From contig NZ_JABBXA010000019.1 in NCBI RefSeq assembly GCF_014161445.1, positions 1 to 64,000 of the forward strand: DNA of 64,000 nucleotides, written 5' to 3'. This DNA is from Microbispora sp. H13382. Its GTDB lineage: Bacteria; Actinomycetota; Actinomycetes; Streptosporangiales; Streptosporangiaceae. Both the position numbers and the translations under genes were made by a program. The notes beneath the pieces were generated by a model, which worked only from the letters and a program-made list of their open reading frames with translations, was not told the origin of the DNA and made no database searches. Of the stretch, positions 1 to 9,702 are shown piece after piece. Positions within the stretch are counted from its first letter, which is position 1. Each line of letters begins with the position of its first letter.

Positions 1-165
1 TCAAAGGAATCCGTCACCAACACCGAAGTGCTGTCATGACGGGGTCATGCATGATTTCATGCACTGGCTTTTAGCACACTGTTGAGTTCTCAAGAAACGG
101 ACGCGACCACCATCACCCAGAACCCGTTACCAGGCCCTGCACTCCGGGGCGTTTCGCTTCGTTCT
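1..165 (-). other. rRNA operon leader (5' end); 16S gene lies off the left edge
   Basis: Read on the minus strand, 96-74 carries the conserved actinobacterial rrn leader element CTTGAGAACTCAACAGTGTG (antitermination/processing region). It is followed by short hairpins (62-49, 49-35, 30-21) and by GGATTCCTTTGA at 12-1, the sequence that precedes mature 16S rRNA in actinomycete operons. The mature 16S must therefore start a short distance left of position 1, transcribed leftwards. No rRNA itself is in the window. The match to the known leader is from memory. Confidence 0.75.
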
Positions 166-171
166 GCCTCT

Positions 172-200
172 ATTCTGGCGAGTCCGGTTATTCGTGTCAA
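172..200 (-). promoter_or_regulatory. rRNA operon promoter (-35 TTGACA, -10 CAGAAT)
   Basis: On the minus strand TTGACA (200-195) and CAGAAT (177-172) are separated by exactly 17 bp, giving a predicted start near 165 and a leader of about 70 nt before the conserved leader motif. The perfect -35 box and position fit an rrn promoter. Further upstream promoters between 200 and 345 are possible but none is as clear. Confidence 0.65.
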
Positions 201-362
201 ATCAACTCGATTTGCTTCGAATTCCGTTTTTCGCCAAGAATTTCGGCTACCCCGTTTCCGGGGCAACCCCTCGAACTTACCTGATCCCCGACACCTCGTC
301 GAATCGAGACGAGACATCCGAGATCGGATCAGAGGGAGGGAGTGACCGAGAGCCTAACAACC

Positions 363-382
363 GGAACCCCTTGGGGTGTTCC
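363..382. terminator. short hairpin between valS and the rrn promoter
   Basis: An imperfect inverted repeat of the form GGAACCCC/GGGGTGTTCC with a tiny loop. It lies downstream of the valS terminator and may be a secondary terminator. There is no clear T tract. Confidence 0.35.
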
Positions 383-425
383 GACTCGCCGGACCCTCAG
401 CGCGAGAGAAAGACTAGCACCGGTT

Positions 426-484
426 GGGAGGTGCTGGAGACAACTTAGGCAACTTCACTGTCCTGCCCCGTCTCCAGCACTCCC
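426..484 (-). terminator. valS terminator, large inverted repeat
   Basis: Arms at 426-441 and 470-484 (GTGCTGGAGAC / GTCTCCAGCAC core, one bulged base) enclose a 28-nt loop, just downstream of the valS stop. It probably ends valS transcription before the rrn promoter. No U tract is obvious, as is common in high-GC actinomycetes. Confidence 0.55.
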
Positions 485-502
485 AAACCTCATCTGGCAC
501 AC

Positions 503-3082
503 CTATGCCGGCAGGGCGGCGAGCTGGGCCTCGAGACGAGAGATGTCCTCGGCGGCCTGCTCGGCACGCCGGCGTACCTTCGCCACGACGTCCTCGGGGG
601 CCTTGGCCATGAACTGCTCGTTGCCGAGCTTCGCCGTGACCTGCGCCTGCTCCTTGCGCGCCACGGCCAGGTCCTTCTCCAGCCGCTTCCGCTCGGCGAC
701 GACGTCGATGGCGCCGGCCGTGTCGATCTCCACGAGCACCGTGCCGACGGTGAGCCGGGCTGTCGGATCGAAGGTGTCCGCCGGCTCGTCCAGGCGCAGC
801 AGGACCCGGATCGCGTCCTCATGGGCCGCGAGAGCCGTACCGGACAGGGACAGTCGCGCGGCAACGCGCTGGCCGGGCTTCAGCCCCTGGTCGGATCGGA
901 ACCTGCGCACCTCCGTCACGAGGTTCTGCAGCGACACGATCTCCTGCTCGGCCGCGGAGTCGAGCAGGTCTGGCGACACCGATGGCCAGGGAGCGACGAC
1001 GATCGACTCCCTGCCGGTCAGGGCACGCCACAGTTCTTCGGTCACGAACGGCACGAGCGGGTGAAGCAGCCGCAGCAGCGCGTCGAGGACGTGCCCCAGC
1101 ACGCGCTTGGTGTTCTCGGCCACCGCACCGCCCTCGGCGAACTGCACCTTGGCCAGTTCGACGTACCAGTCGAAGACCTCGTCCCAGGCGAAGTGGTAGA
1201 GGGCGTCCGAGGCCTTCGCGAACTCGAACTCCTCGAAGGCCGCGTCGACACTCGCGACGACCTCCTGCAGCCGGGACAGGATCCACCGGTCGGCCGCGGT
1301 GAGGTCATCGGGCAGGCCGTCGGAGACGGCCCCGTTCATCAAGGCGAACCGGGTGGCGTTCCAGATCTTGTTGCAGAAGTTGCGGGATCCGGCCGCCCAG
1401 TCCTCGCTGATCGCCACGTCGGAGCCGGGGTTGGCACCGCGGAGCAGCGTGAAGCGTGTGGCGTCCGCGCCGTATCGCTCGATCCAGTCGAGCGGGTCGA
1501 CGACGTTGCCGAACGACTTCGACATCTTCTTGCCGAACTGGTCGCGCACCATGCCGTGCAGCGCCACAGTACGGAACGGCGGCTGGCCGTCCATCGCGTA
1601 CAACCCGAACATCATCATCCGGGCCACCCAGAAGAACAGGATGTCGTAGCCGGTGACCAGGACGGTCGTCGGATAGAAGCGGGCCAGCTCGGGCGTGGCG
1701 TCGGGCCAGCCCAGCGTGGAGAACGGCCACAGTCCCGAGGAGAACCACGTGTCGAGGACGTCCTGGTCCTGCTCGTAACCGGCCGGCGGCTCCTCGTCGG
1801 GACCCACGCAGACCATGTCGCCGTCCGGGCCGTACCAGACGGGGATCCGGTGGCCCCACCACAGCTGGCGGGAGATGCACCAGTCGTGCATGTCGTCGAC
1901 CCAGTCGAAGTAGCGCTTGGCCAGCTCCGGCGGATGGATGCGGGTGCGGCCGTCGCGCACCGCGTCGCCGGCGGCCTTGGCCAGCGGTGTGACGTTCACG
2001 AACCACTGCAGCGAGAGCCGCGGCTCGACCACGGTCTTGCATCGGGAGCAGTGGCCGACCGAGTGCACGTACGGGCGCTTCTCGGCGACGATGCGACCCT
2101 GCTCGCGCAGCGCGGCCACGACGGCGGGCCGTGCCTCGAACCTGTCGAGGCCCTGGAAGGGCCCATGGGCGGTGATGATGCCGCGCTCGTCCATGATGAC
2201 GAGCGACTCCAGCGAGTGGCGACGCCCGATCTCGAAGTCGTTCGGGTCGTGCGCGGGGGTGACCTTGACCGCGCCGGTGCCGAACGAGGGATCCACGTGC
2301 TCGTCCGCGACGATCGGGATGCGCCGCCCGGTGAGCGGGACCTCGACGTACTTGCCGACCAGGTGCGCGTAGCGCTCGTCGGCGGGGTGAACGGCGACCG
2401 CGGTGTCGCCGAGCATGGTCTCCGCACGGGTCGTGGCGACGACGATCTCCTCGTCATCCGAGCCGTATCGGATCGAGACGAGCTCGCCGTCGTCGTCGCT
2501 GTGCTCGACCTCGATGTCGGACAGAGCGGTCAGGCAGCGGGGGCACCAGTTGATGATCCGCTCGGCGCGGTAGATGAGCCCGTCGTCGAACAGCTTCTTG
2601 AAGATCGTCTGGACGGCCCGGGAGAGCCCCTCGTCCATCGTGAAGCGCTCGCGGGACCAGTCCACGCCGTCGCCGAGCTTCTTCATCTGGCCGAGGATCC
2701 GGCCGCCGGACTCCTCCTTCCACTGCCAGACGCGCTCGACGAACGCCTCGCGACCGAAGTCGTGGCGGGACAGGCCGTCCTTGGCGATCTCGCGCTCCAC
2801 GACGTTCTGGGTGGCGATGCCGGCGTGGTCCATGCCGGGCAGCCACAGCGTCTCCATCCCCCGCATCCGGGCCCGCCGGGTGAGCGCGTCCTGGATCGAG
2901 TGGTCGAGCGCGTGGCCCACGTGGAGCGACCCGGTCACGTTGGGCGGAGGAAGCACGATGCTGTACGGCTCGCGCCCGCTGCCCGGGTCCGCGGTGAAGT
3001 AGCCCGCCGATACCCAGCGCTCGTAGCTCCGGGTCTCGACATCGGCGGGGGCGTACTGGGTGGGCAGCTCAGACGTAGTCAC
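503..3082 (-). CDS. valS: valine--tRNA ligase
   Basis: Class Ia aminoacyl-tRNA synthetase that charges tRNA-Val in the cytoplasm and edits mischarged threonine. With the chosen start the protein has 859 residues. The ATP-binding signature HVGH is at 54-57 and KMSKS at 519-523; the large insert between them is the CP1 editing domain. The last ~80 residues are Lys/Arg/Glu-rich ([20 protein letters not shown]), the tRNA-binding coiled coil typical of ValRS. The GTG at 3082 is chosen because the family begins close to [12 protein letters not shown]; an ATG at 3133 would add 17 unlikely residues. A TAGAAT -10 box lies 8 nt before this GTG, so the mRNA may be nearly leaderless. It follows clpX in the same direction. 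Confidence 0.95.
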   Translation of the reverse strand: MTTSELPTQYAPADVETRSYERWVSAGYFTADPGSGREPYSIVLPPPNVTGSLHVGHALDHSIQDALTRRARMRGMETLWLPGMDHAGIATQNVVEREIAKDGLSRHDFGREAFVERVWQWKEESGGRILGQMKKLGDGVDWSRERFTMDEGLSRAVQTIFKKLFDDGLIYRAERIINWCPRCLTALSDIEVEHSDDDGELVSIRYGSDDEEIVVATTRAETMLGDTAVAVHPADERYAHLVGKYVEVPLTGRRIPIVADEHVDPSFGTGAVKVTPAHDPNDFEIGRRHSLESLVIMDERGIITAHGPFQGLDRFEARPAVVAALREQGRIVAEKRPYVHSVGHCSRCKTVVEPRLSLQWFVNVTPLAKAAGDAVRDGRTRIHPPELAKRYFDWVDDMHDWCISRQLWWGHRIPVWYGPDGDMVCVGPDEEPPAGYEQDQDVLDTWFSSGLWPFSTLGWPDATPELARFYPTTVLVTGYDILFFWVARMMMFGLYAMDGQPPFRTVALHGMVRDQFGKKMSKSFGNVVDPLDWIERYGADATRFTLLRGANPGSDVAISEDWAAGSRNFCNKIWNATRFALMNGAVSDGLPDDLTAADRWILSRLQEVVASVDAAFEEFEFAKASDALYHFAWDEVFDWYVELAKVQFAEGGAVAENTKRVLGHVLDALLRLLHPLVPFVTEELWRALTGRESIVVAPWPSVSPDLLDSAAEQEIVSLQNLVTEVRRFRSDQGLKPGQRVAARLSLSGTALAAHEDAIRVLLRLDEPADTFDPTARLTVGTVLVEIDTAGAIDVVAERKRLEKDLAVARKEQAQVTAKLGNEQFMAKAPEDVVAKVRRRAEQAAEDISRLEAQLAALPA

Positions 3083-3090
3083 GCTGCCCA

Positions 3091-3096
3091 ATTCTA
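3091..3096 (-). promoter_or_regulatory. -10 box (TAGAAT) for valS
   Basis: TAGAAT on the minus strand ends 8 nt before the GTG start at 3082, in the 85-bp gap after clpX. No good -35 box and no Shine-Dalgarno are seen. It suggests that valS can be transcribed separately from clpX as a leaderless or very short-leader mRNA. Confidence 0.4.
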
Positions 3097-3167
3097 GGGA
3101 CGTCCGGACGCCACCCGAGCCGTCGCCGCACACCCTGTGGACAACAACACGGCCGGAGAGTGGCCTG

Positions 3168-4451
3168 TCAGGCCGACTTCTCCCTCGGAGTCCGCTGCTG
3201 CTTGGCCTGCAGCTGGTCGCGCGGCACGAGGGTCGGGTTCACGTGCTCCAGCACGGCCTCGCGGGTGATGACGACGCGGGCCACGTCCTGGCGGGAGGGC
3301 ACCTCGTACATCACGGACTGGAGGACTTCCTCCATGATGGCGCGCAGGCCGCGGGCGCCGGTGCCGCGCAGGATGGCCTGGTCGGCGATGGCCTCCAGCG
3401 CGTCGTCGGTGAACTCCAGCTCGACGTTGTCCAGCTCGAGCAGGCGCCGGTACTGCTTGACGAGCGCGTTGCGCGGCTCGGTGAGGATCTGGATCAGCGC
3501 ACTCCTGTCGAGGTTGTGCACCGACGTGATCACCGGCAGCCGGCCGACGAACTCGGGGATCATGCCGAACTTGAGCAGGTCTTCCGGCATGACGTCCGAG
3601 AAGATGTCGGAGGAGTCCATCTCCTCCTTGGAGTGGATGATCGCGTTGAAACCGATGCCCTTCCTACCGACCCGGGATTCGATGATCTTCTCGAGGCCGG
3701 CGAAGGCGCCGCCGCAGATGAACAGCACGTTCGTGGTGTCGATCTGGATGAACTCCTGATGGGGGTGCTTGCGCCCGCCCTGCGGCGGCACGCTCGCCGT
3801 GGTCCCTTCCAGGATCTTGAGCAGGGCCTGCTGCACACCCTCGCCCGACACGTCCCGCGTGATCGACGGGTTCTCGCTCTTGCGGGCGATCTTGTCGACC
3901 TCGTCGATGTAGATGATGCCGGTCTCGGCCTTCTTGACGTCGTAGTCGGCGGCCTGGATCAGCTTGAGGAGGATGTTCTCCACGTCCTCGCCGACGTAGC
4001 CCGCCTCGGTCAGCGCGGTCGCGTCCGCGATGGCGAACGGCACGTTGAGCATCTTGGCGAGCGTCTGCGCGAGCAGGGTCTTGCCCGACCCGGTGGGGCC
4101 GAGCAGCAGAATGTTGGACTTGGCCAGCTCCAGGCCGTCGTCGCGGCCCCGTTCACCGGACTGGACGCGCTTGTAGTGGTTGTAGACAGCCACCGACAAG
4201 GCCTTCTTCGCCTTGTCCTGCCCGATGACGTACGCGTCCAGGAACTCGTAGATCTCACGGGGCTTGGGAAGGTTGTCCCACTTGAGCTCGGAGGACTCGG
4301 ACAGCTCCTCCTCGATGATCTCGTTGCAGAGATCGATGCACTCATCGCAGATGTAGACGCCTGGTCCGGCGATGAGCTTCTTGACCTGCTTTTGGCTCTT
4401 GCCGCAGAACGAGCACTTCAGCAGGTCTCCCCCGTCGCCGATGCGTGCCAC
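3168..4451 (-). CDS. clpX: ATP-dependent Clp protease ATP-binding subunit ClpX
   Basis: AAA+ unfoldase that recognises tagged substrates, unfolds them and feeds them into ClpP1P2. It has 427 residues, the usual size. The N-terminal C4 zinc-binding domain is complete (C13, C16, C35, C38), Walker A is GPTGSGKT at 118-125, Walker B is [10 protein letters not shown], and IGFN marks the ClpP-docking loop region. The start is the GTG at 4451, preceded by AAGGAG with 8-nt spacing; an upstream ATG at 4550 would add 33 residues unlike the family. A terminator-like hairpin separates it from clpP2, so it probably has its own promoter in 4452-4610. A weaker ClgR-like palindrome (CGCTGATCGCG, 4520-4530) lies there. 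Confidence 0.97.
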   Translation of the reverse strand: MARIGDGGDLLKCSFCGKSQKQVKKLIAGPGVYICDECIDLCNEIIEEELSESSELKWDNLPKPREIYEFLDAYVIGQDKAKKALSVAVYNHYKRVQSGERGRDDGLELAKSNILLLGPTGSGKTLLAQTLAKMLNVPFAIADATALTEAGYVGEDVENILLKLIQAADYDVKKAETGIIYIDEVDKIARKSENPSITRDVSGEGVQQALLKILEGTTASVPPQGGRKHPHQEFIQIDTTNVLFICGGAFAGLEKIIESRVGRKGIGFNAIIHSKEEMDSSDIFSDVMPEDLLKFGMIPEFVGRLPVITSVHNLDRSALIQILTEPRNALVKQYRRLLELDNVELEFTDDALEAIADQAILRGTGARGLRAIMEEVLQSVMYEVPSRQDVARVVITREAVLEHVNPTLVPRDQLQAKQQRTPREKSA

Positions 4452-4610
4452 CCCAGATACTCCTTTGCGTGGGACCGCCTGCCGCCGCGGTCGCTTCCGT
4501 CCGCACCCTCTGCGCGATCCGCTGATCGCGATCCGGTGCGAAAACGTCATCCCGCTCAGGTTTCGACGTTACCGTCTCTCGGGCCCTCAGTGAGCCCCCT
4601 GGCGGTGAGT

Positions 4611-4649
4611 CGCACCGGAACGTGCCCAAATGGGCACCGTTCCGGTGCG
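4611..4649 (-). terminator. clpP1-clpP2 terminator
   Basis: A 17/18-bp inverted repeat (arms 4611-4627 and 4632-4649, one bulged C, AAAT loop) starts 10 bp after the clpP2 stop. It is strong enough to end the clpP1P2 transcript and make clpX a separate unit. Confidence 0.7.
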
Positions 4650-4658
4650 GCAACCTCA

Positions 4659-5306
4659 TCAGGAAGCGGCGACCGCCGCCGCACGCTTCTTCCGCGACGG
4701 GATGATGTCGTCCACCAACCCGTACGCCTTCGCCTCCTCGGCGCTGAGGATCTTGTCGCGCTCGATGTCCTTGCGAACTTCGTCGGGCGACTTGCCCGAG
4801 TGCTTCGCCACGAGGTCCTCCAGGAGCGACCTCATCCGCAGGATCTCACGAGCCTGGATCTCGATGTCGCTGCCCTGTCCGCCGCCCTCGGTGTAGGGCT
4901 GGTGGATCAGCACGCGGGCGTTCGGCAGCGCGAACCGCTTGCCCGGCGTGCCGCCGGCCAGCAGGATCGCGGCGGCCGAGGCCGCCTGCCCCAGGCAGAC
5001 CGTCTGGATCTCGGGCCGGACGAACTGCATGGTGTCGTAGATCGCGGTCATCGCGGTGAACGAGCCGCCCGGCGAGTTGATGTACATGCTGATGTCGCGG
5101 TCCGGGTCGAGCGACTCCAACGTGAGCAGCTGCGCCATCACGTCGTTCGCCGAAGCGTCGTCGATCTGGACGCCGAGGAAGATGATGCGGTCCTCGAACA
5201 GCTTGTTGTAGGGGTTCATCTCCTTGACGCCGTACGACGTGCGCTCGACGAAGGAGGGAAGGACGTAGCGGCCGTTGATGTCACCCGGCCGGATCAGCTC
5301 ACTCAT
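4659..5306 (-). CDS. clpP2: ATP-dependent Clp protease proteolytic subunit ClpP2
   Basis: Serine peptidase of the ClpP family, 215 residues. The catalytic triad is visible as Ser110 (LGQAAS), His135 (LIHQP) and Asp184 (ERDK). In actinobacteria ClpP1 and ClpP2 form a mixed double-heptamer ring that works with ClpX or ClpC1. The ATG at 5306 is chosen because GGAG stands 8 nt before it; a GTG at 5324 overlapping the clpP1 stop is the alternative. It lies 14 bp downstream of clpP1, so the two are co-transcribed and probably translationally coupled, which fits the 1:1 ring composition. Confidence 0.96.
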   Translation of the reverse strand: MSELIRPGDINGRYVLPSFVERTSYGVKEMNPYNKLFEDRIIFLGVQIDDASANDVMAQLLTLESLDPDRDISMYINSPGGSFTAMTAIYDTMQFVRPEIQTVCLGQAASAAAILLAGGTPGKRFALPNARVLIHQPYTEGGGQGSDIEIQAREILRMRSLLEDLVAKHSGKSPDEVRKDIERDKILSAEEAKAYGLVDDIIPSRKKRAAAVAAS

Positions 5307-5320
5307 CTGGGAAGCTCCAG

Positions 5321-5965
5321 TCACGAGACGGCGCCCTCGGAGGGCACCTGGCGGGCGCTGCGCACCACGTGGTCGATGAAGCCGTAGTCCTTGGCCTCCT
5401 CGGCCGTGAACCAGCGGTCCCGGTCGGAGTCGCGCTCGATCTGCTCGAGCGGCTGGCCGGTGTGGTAGGCGATCCGCTCCGCGAGCGTCTTCTTCACGTA
5501 GAGCATCTGCTCGGCCTGGATCGCGATGTCGGCCGCGGTGCCGCCGATGCCGCCGGACGGCTGGTGCATCATGATCCGGGCGTGCGGAAGCGCGTACCGC
5601 TTGCCGCGGGCGCCGGCGCAGAGCAGGAACTGCCCCATGGAGGCGGCCAGACCCATGGCGACCGTGCAGACGTTGTTCGGCACGTACTCCATCATGTCGT
5701 AAATCGCCATGCCGGCGGTTACCGAGCCACCAGGGGAGTTGATGTACATCCAGATGTCACGGTCGGGGTCATCGGCGGCGAGGAGCAGGAGCTCAGCGCA
5801 CAGCCGGTTGGCCACCTCGTCGTTCACCTGGGTGCCGAGCACCACGATCCGCTCACGCAGCAGGCGCTGGTAGAGCTGGTCCTCGAGGCGGGAGGGGCCA
5901 CCCTCCGGGCTCCGGGCCTCGAAGCCGGAACCACCGGTCGGGAAGAAGGTCGGCGGGCTGGTCAC
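5321..5965 (-). CDS. clpP1: ATP-dependent Clp protease proteolytic subunit ClpP1
   Basis: First gene of the clpP1P2 pair; 214 residues with Ser109 (MGLAASMGQ), His134 (MMHQPSGG) and Asp183 (DRDRWF) as the catalytic triad. The N-terminal extension before [14 protein letters not shown] is typical of actinobacterial ClpP1 and is usually processed. The GTG at 5965 has GGAAGG 7 nt upstream; the open frame extends to 6148 but that part is not protein-like. A ClgR-type palindrome sits about 60 bp upstream of the likely transcription start. Confidence 0.96.
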   Translation of the reverse strand: MTSPPTFFPTGGSGFEARSPEGGPSRLEDQLYQRLLRERIVVLGTQVNDEVANRLCAELLLLAADDPDRDIWMYINSPGGSVTAGMAIYDMMEYVPNNVCTVAMGLAASMGQFLLCAGARGKRYALPHARIMMHQPSGGIGGTAADIAIQAEQMLYVKKTLAERIAYHTGQPLEQIERDSDRDRWFTAEEAKDYGFIDHVVRSARQVPSEGAVS

Positions 5966-6008
5966 AGCGTCACCTTCCGATGCTCGTAATCGATTGGCTT
6001 TGCTTGTG

Positions 6009-6069
6009 ACCTTAACGCGCGGCGCAGACAGGTCATGCCCGTGCGCCGTACTGTTCGCTGTCGGCGCAT
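6009..6069 (-). promoter_or_regulatory. clpP1P2 promoter with a ClgR-like activator site
   Basis: On the minus strand 6066-6056 reads CGCCGACAGCG, matching the published actinobacterial ClgR core CGCYNANRGCG (quoted from memory) at every fixed position. A TAAGGT -10 candidate is at 6014-6009, placing the predicted start near 6002 and the site centre near -59, a usual position for an activator. The -35 box is poor (ATGACC, 16-bp spacer), as expected for an activated promoter. Not tested experimentally. Confidence 0.5.
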
Positions 6070-6213
6070 GCCCGGCCCGCGACGGGCATCCACGCCGCTT
6101 CGCTCGTGTTTCCCGCCAGTGGCCGGACCGCCGAGACACATGTGTCACGGCCGTACGCTTGCTCCCCGACCACGGTAATAAACAAATTTTCAGGGATTTG
6201 CCCGCATATAACC

Positions 6214-6250
6214 GGAAACCCCCGGCGCACCCGAGTGCGACGGGGGTTCC
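6214..6250 (-). terminator. tig terminator
   Basis: Inverted repeat GGAAACCCCCGGCGCAC / GTGCGACGGGGGTTCC with a short loop, 69 bp after the tig stop. A second hairpin (6266-6289, CCGGCC..GCC arms) lies between it and the gene. Both would stop tig transcription before the clpP1 promoter region. Confidence 0.65.
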
Positions 6251-6318
6251 ATCGTTGCCGCCACACCGGCCCGCCCTATGGCAGGCCGGCGGCGGATGTC
6301 AGGCGAGAGCCTCGGAGA

Positions 6319-7710
6319 TCAGCTTTCCTTGGTCTCGTCGGCGGGCTCCTCGCCCGCCTCGTCCACGCCCACGGCCTCCTGCTCGGGGTTGAGCTCGGCG
6401 TAGATGGCCTGGATGTCCACCTCGTTGCCCGCGGTGTCGGTCACCTTGGCCGCGTCCCCGATGACGGTCTTGGCCTTCTCGCGCACGATCTCCATCATCG
6501 CCAGCGGGAGCTGGTTGTTGTCGGCGAGGTGCTGGGCCAGCGTGTTCGGCGCGACACCCATCTGCATGGCGCGGCGCACCACGAAGTCGGTCAGCTCCTG
6601 CTCGCTGACGCCGATCTCCTCCGCCTTGACGATCTTGTCGAGCACGAAGCCCGACTTCAGCGCCTTGGCCGCGTTCGCCTCGTACTCGGCGAACAGCTCC
6701 TCCTCGGTGGTCTGCTGGAGACGGAGGTACGCCTCACGGCTCAGCCCGCTCTCGGCGACCTGGTGCTCGAGGTTGTGCTTGCGCGCGTCGATCTCCGTCT
6801 GGAGCGCGCTCTCGGGCAGCGGAATGTCGATCCTGTCCAGCAGCGCGTCGAGGGCCTTCTCGCGGCTCTGCACGACCTGGTCCACCAGCTTGTTGCGGCG
6901 AACCTGCTCACGGATGCTGTCCTTGAGCTCGTCGAGCGTGTCGAACTCGCTGGCGAGCTGCGCGAACTCGTCGTCCAGCTCGGGCAGCACCTTCTCCTTG
7001 ACCGACTTGACGTTGATGATCACGTCGGCCTCCTCGCCGGCGTTCTCACCACCGACGAGCGTGGTGCGGAAGGTCTTCTCGTCGCCCGCGGCCATGCCCT
7101 GCAGCGCCTCGTCCAGGCCCTGCAGGACCGAGCCCGCGCCGACCTCGTAGGACACGTCGGCGGCCTGCTGCTCCTCGAGGTTGCGGCCGTCGATCTCGGC
7201 GCGCAGGTCCATCACGACGAAGTCGCCGTTCTGAGCCGGCCGCTCGACACCGGTCAGCGTCGCGAAGCGCTGGCGCAGGGCCTCGAGCTGGGCGGTGATG
7301 TCCTCGTCGGTCACCTCGGCGGCGTCGACCACGATCTCGGCGCCCTGATAGTCCGGGACGTCGAAGGCGGGGCGGATGTCCACCTCGGCGGTGAACTCGA
7401 CCTGCTCGCCGTCCTCGATCTTGGTGACCTCGATCTCCGGCTGACTGACCGGGAAGACCTCGGTCTCGTCAACGGCCTGGCCGTACAGCTTGGGCAGGGC
7501 GTCGTTCAGGGTCTCCTCGAGAACCACCGCGCGGCCGAAGCGCTGCTCGATGATCCGGGCCGGCACCTTGCCAGGACGGAAGCCGGGCACGCGCACCTGC
7601 TGCGCGACCTTCTTGTACGCGGCCTGCAGGCTCGGCTCGAGCTCCTTGAACGGCACCTCGACGGTGAGCTTGACCCGGGTAGGGCTGAGCTCCTCGACAG
7701 CGGTCTTCAC
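6319..7710 (-). CDS. tig: trigger factor (ribosome-associated chaperone, PPIase)
   Basis: Binds the ribosome exit tunnel and shields nascent chains; the middle domain is an FKBP-type prolyl isomerase. It has 463 residues. The N-terminal ribosome-binding signature GFRPGKVP is at 43-50, the FKBP-like domain at roughly 155-245, and the C-terminal helical chaperone arm at about 250-430, ending in a Glu/Asp-rich tail usual in actinobacteria. The GTG start at 7710 follows AAGGAG with 8-nt spacing; the longer frame to 7845 is not supported. It stands immediately upstream of clpP1 on the same strand, the conserved tig-clpP1-clpP2-clpX order. Confidence 0.96.
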   Translation of the reverse strand: MKTAVEELSPTRVKLTVEVPFKELEPSLQAAYKKVAQQVRVPGFRPGKVPARIIEQRFGRAVVLEETLNDALPKLYGQAVDETEVFPVSQPEIEVTKIEDGEQVEFTAEVDIRPAFDVPDYQGAEIVVDAAEVTDEDITAQLEALRQRFATLTGVERPAQNGDFVVMDLRAEIDGRNLEEQQAADVSYEVGAGSVLQGLDEALQGMAAGDEKTFRTTLVGGENAGEEADVIINVKSVKEKVLPELDDEFAQLASEFDTLDELKDSIREQVRRNKLVDQVVQSREKALDALLDRIDIPLPESALQTEIDARKHNLEHQVAESGLSREAYLRLQQTTEEELFAEYEANAAKALKSGFVLDKIVKAEEIGVSEQELTDFVVRRAMQMGVAPNTLAQHLADNNQLPLAMMEIVREKAKTVIGDAAKVTDTAGNEVDIQAIYAELNPEQEAVGVDEAGEEPADETKES

Positions 7711-7911
7711 GGGGTGGTCTCCTTGATCCAGCATCTGGTGATCGCGGGCACGTCGTGCACGGCAACCGCGGCACAGTAACGCGCGCCGCGCCCACGTGAA
7801 AGGCGCAGGATCACCGTCTCGCCTGCACGCGACCTGTCCGGGCATGCTCGACTGTGGCGGGTGTCCAACGCCAAGGGCAGTCTAGAGCAGATGAGGCCCG
7901 GTAGCGACTGA

Positions 7912-8778
7912 TCAGAGGTCGGCCATGATCTGCCGTAGCAGGTCCACCGTCTCCGTGGGGGTGGTGCTGACCGCGCAGAGGCGTTCCATGACCTCGCTGT
8001 AGCGGTCGACCTCTTCCCGTTTGTCCAGGTAAAGCGCGCTGGCGAGCTGCTCGACGTACACGATGTCGGGCAGGTCCGGGTCGGCGAACCGCAGGATGCT
8101 GAAGGCGCCGCCTTCGGCGGCGTGTCCTCCGTAGCTGAACGGGATGACCTGAATCGTCACGTTGGGCTGGTTCATCAGGTCGATGAGGTGCTGGATCTGG
8201 CCCCGCATGACGTCGACACCGCCGATCGGGCGGCGCAGCGCGGCCTCGTCGATCACGGCCCAGAACTTGGGGCTGTTCCCGCCGTCGAGGATGCGCTGAC
8301 GTTCCAGCCGCAGGTCCACCCGCCTGGCGATCTCCTCCGGCGCCGCGCCGACCGCGCCGGCCATGATGACGGCGCGCGCGTACTCCTTGGTCTGCAGCAG
8401 ACCGGGAACGAACTGCACCTCGTAGGTGCGGATGCGCTCGGCCGCCTCCTCCAGGCCGACGTACGCCTGGAACCACGAGGGCAGGAGGTCGTTGAACCTG
8501 TGCCACCAGCCGGGCTCGTTGGCCCTTTCGACCAGGTTCATCACGACATCGCGCGTCTCCTCGTCCTCCACTCCGTAGAGGGCGAGAAGGTCGGCGACAT
8601 CGCGTTCCTTGAACCCGACCCGGCCCAGCTCCATCCGGCTGATCTTCGACTCGGACGCCCGGATGCACTGGCCGGCCTCGTCACGGCTGATGCCCTTGCT
8701 CTCACGAAGCTTGCGGAGCTGGGAACCGAGAAGGATGCGCAGAGCCGTCGGACCCGATCCAGCCTGGATCTGTATCAC
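7912..8778 (-). CDS. XRE-family helix-turn-helix regulator with DUF5753 domain
   Basis: A 288-residue DNA-binding protein of the large actinomycete XRE-DUF5753 (WhiJ-like) family. The HTH is at about 15-70 (LRKLRESKGISRDEAGQCIRA then SKISRMELGRV); DUF5753 covers about 105-285 (WFQAYVGLEEAAERIRTYE, VPGLLQTKEYARAVI). Members usually pair with a DUF397 peptide or an RsbW-like ATPase, and here an RsbW-like ATPase gene diverges 276 bp away. The start is GTG at 8778, with GAGGGAGG upstream. The specific target is unknown; the palindromes in the shared intergenic region are obvious candidates. It lies 201 bp upstream of tig and is probably transcribed separately. Confidence 0.85.
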   Translation of the reverse strand: MIQIQAGSGPTALRILLGSQLRKLRESKGISRDEAGQCIRASESKISRMELGRVGFKERDVADLLALYGVEDEETRDVVMNLVERANEPGWWHRFNDLLPSWFQAYVGLEEAAERIRTYEVQFVPGLLQTKEYARAVIMAGAVGAAPEEIARRVDLRLERQRILDGGNSPKFWAVIDEAALRRPIGGVDVMRGQIQHLIDLMNQPNVTIQVIPFSYGGHAAEGGAFSILRFADPDLPDIVYVEQLASALYLDKREEVDRYSEVMERLCAVSTTPTETVDLLRQIMADL

Positions 8779-8914
8779 GGCGCCTCCCTCTCACCTCGGC
8801 CCTGTGTGCCGCCAAGGGACGACCCGTACGACACCCCCAGCCCACACAGTGTCACCACTCCGGGCTCCGATGACAAGGTCTGATCTACGTGTCCCTGACA
8901 GTCAGCACTTCCGC

Positions 8915-8947
8915 CATGTGCGTCTGCACATGACAACTGCACGTGCA
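8915..8947. promoter_or_regulatory. palindromic operator candidates between the XRE and ATPase genes
   Basis: 8915-8932 is CATGTGC-gtct-GCACATG (7-bp perfect arms) and 8938-8947 is the perfect palindrome TGCACGTGCA. Related TGCAC/GTGCA half-sites recur at about 8993-8998 and 9010-9015. The cluster of one half-site motif between divergent genes suggests autoregulation by the XRE protein; this is inference. Confidence 0.45.
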
Positions 8948-9054
8948 TTTGGGTCTTGCAGCAGCAGGAGCCGCTGATCCATCATGTCTTAGGTGCATAT
9001 TGGGCTAAATGTGCACCAGTCATCGATTCAGGCCAGCGGGAGGTACGGGCAACC

Positions 9055-9534
9055 ATGTCGGACGAGCCCAAATCCGGCGGCCAGCTGACCCGCGACGTGG
9101 GATTCGGCTGGTTCCGGAGGGCGGCAGGTCCGTCCGATACCACGATGTGCCCCCTGGCCCCGCAGGCCGATTCGGTCAAGACCGCACGTGACGTCACCCG
9201 GACGACCCTACGAGAGTGGGGGCTGTCGGAACTGAGCGACGACGCGGCACTCGTGGTGAGCGAACTGGTGACGAACGCTGTTCGTTACGCTCTGTGTCCG
9301 GCGGACCGCAGCGGTGACCCGCCGATAACGCTGACGCTCGTGCGCATCGCGCCGCACGTGCTGCTCGCCGTCTCGGACCCGAGTGACCAGGCACCGTCGC
9401 CGGCGCAGCCCGACTTCGTCTCGGAGCACGGACGAGGCCTGTACATCGTCGAGACCTACAGCCAGGCCTGGGGCTGGGACGCGCTGGACGAGGGCGGCAA
9501 GGCCGTCTGGGCCCTCTTCCGCACCGGGGACTGA
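9055..9534 (+). CDS. ATP-binding protein, RsbW-like HATPase_c_2
   Basis: A 159-residue GHKL ATPase of the anti-sigma/serine kinase type. The N box is ELVTNAVRYA (about residues 78-87) and the G box is GRGLYIVETY near 130. Short stand-alone proteins of this kind are abundant in actinomycetes, where they phosphorylate or sequester STAS anti-anti-sigma partners; no STAS gene is adjacent. The ATG at 9055 has GGGAGG 11 nt upstream; the frame is open to 8956. It diverges from the XRE-DUF5753 gene, a common arrangement, so the two probably function together. Confidence 0.82.
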   Translation: MSDEPKSGGQLTRDVGFGWFRRAAGPSDTTMCPLAPQADSVKTARDVTRTTLREWGLSELSDDAALVVSELVTNAVRYALCPADRSGDPPITLTLVRIAPHVLLAVSDPSDQAPSPAQPDFVSEHGRGLYIVETYSQAWGWDALDEGGKAVWALFRTGD

Positions 9535-9702
9535 CGTTCTCCAGCGGCCCCGCAGCCGCCGGGCGCCATGTTTTTGTGATGTCCGTGCCAGACACAGGAC
9601 AACCGGGGAGATTCTCCCGCCGTGACCGGGTATGCCGGATTTCGACCCCCCTCTCACCTGGCTCTACTCATGGTCGCGAGGACATGCCCGTCGGGGGGTC
9701 GC

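Noticed and set aside
82..448. short plus-strand frames at the left edge
   Set aside because: They run antisense through the rrn leader and promoter; the DNA there is non-coding.
821..3097. 758-codon open frame antisense to valS (and many similar long antisense frames over clpX, pepN, purU and others)
   Set aside because: Typical GC-rich shadow frames: Arg/Gly/Ala/Pro-biased, no motifs, and they mirror well-identified genes.
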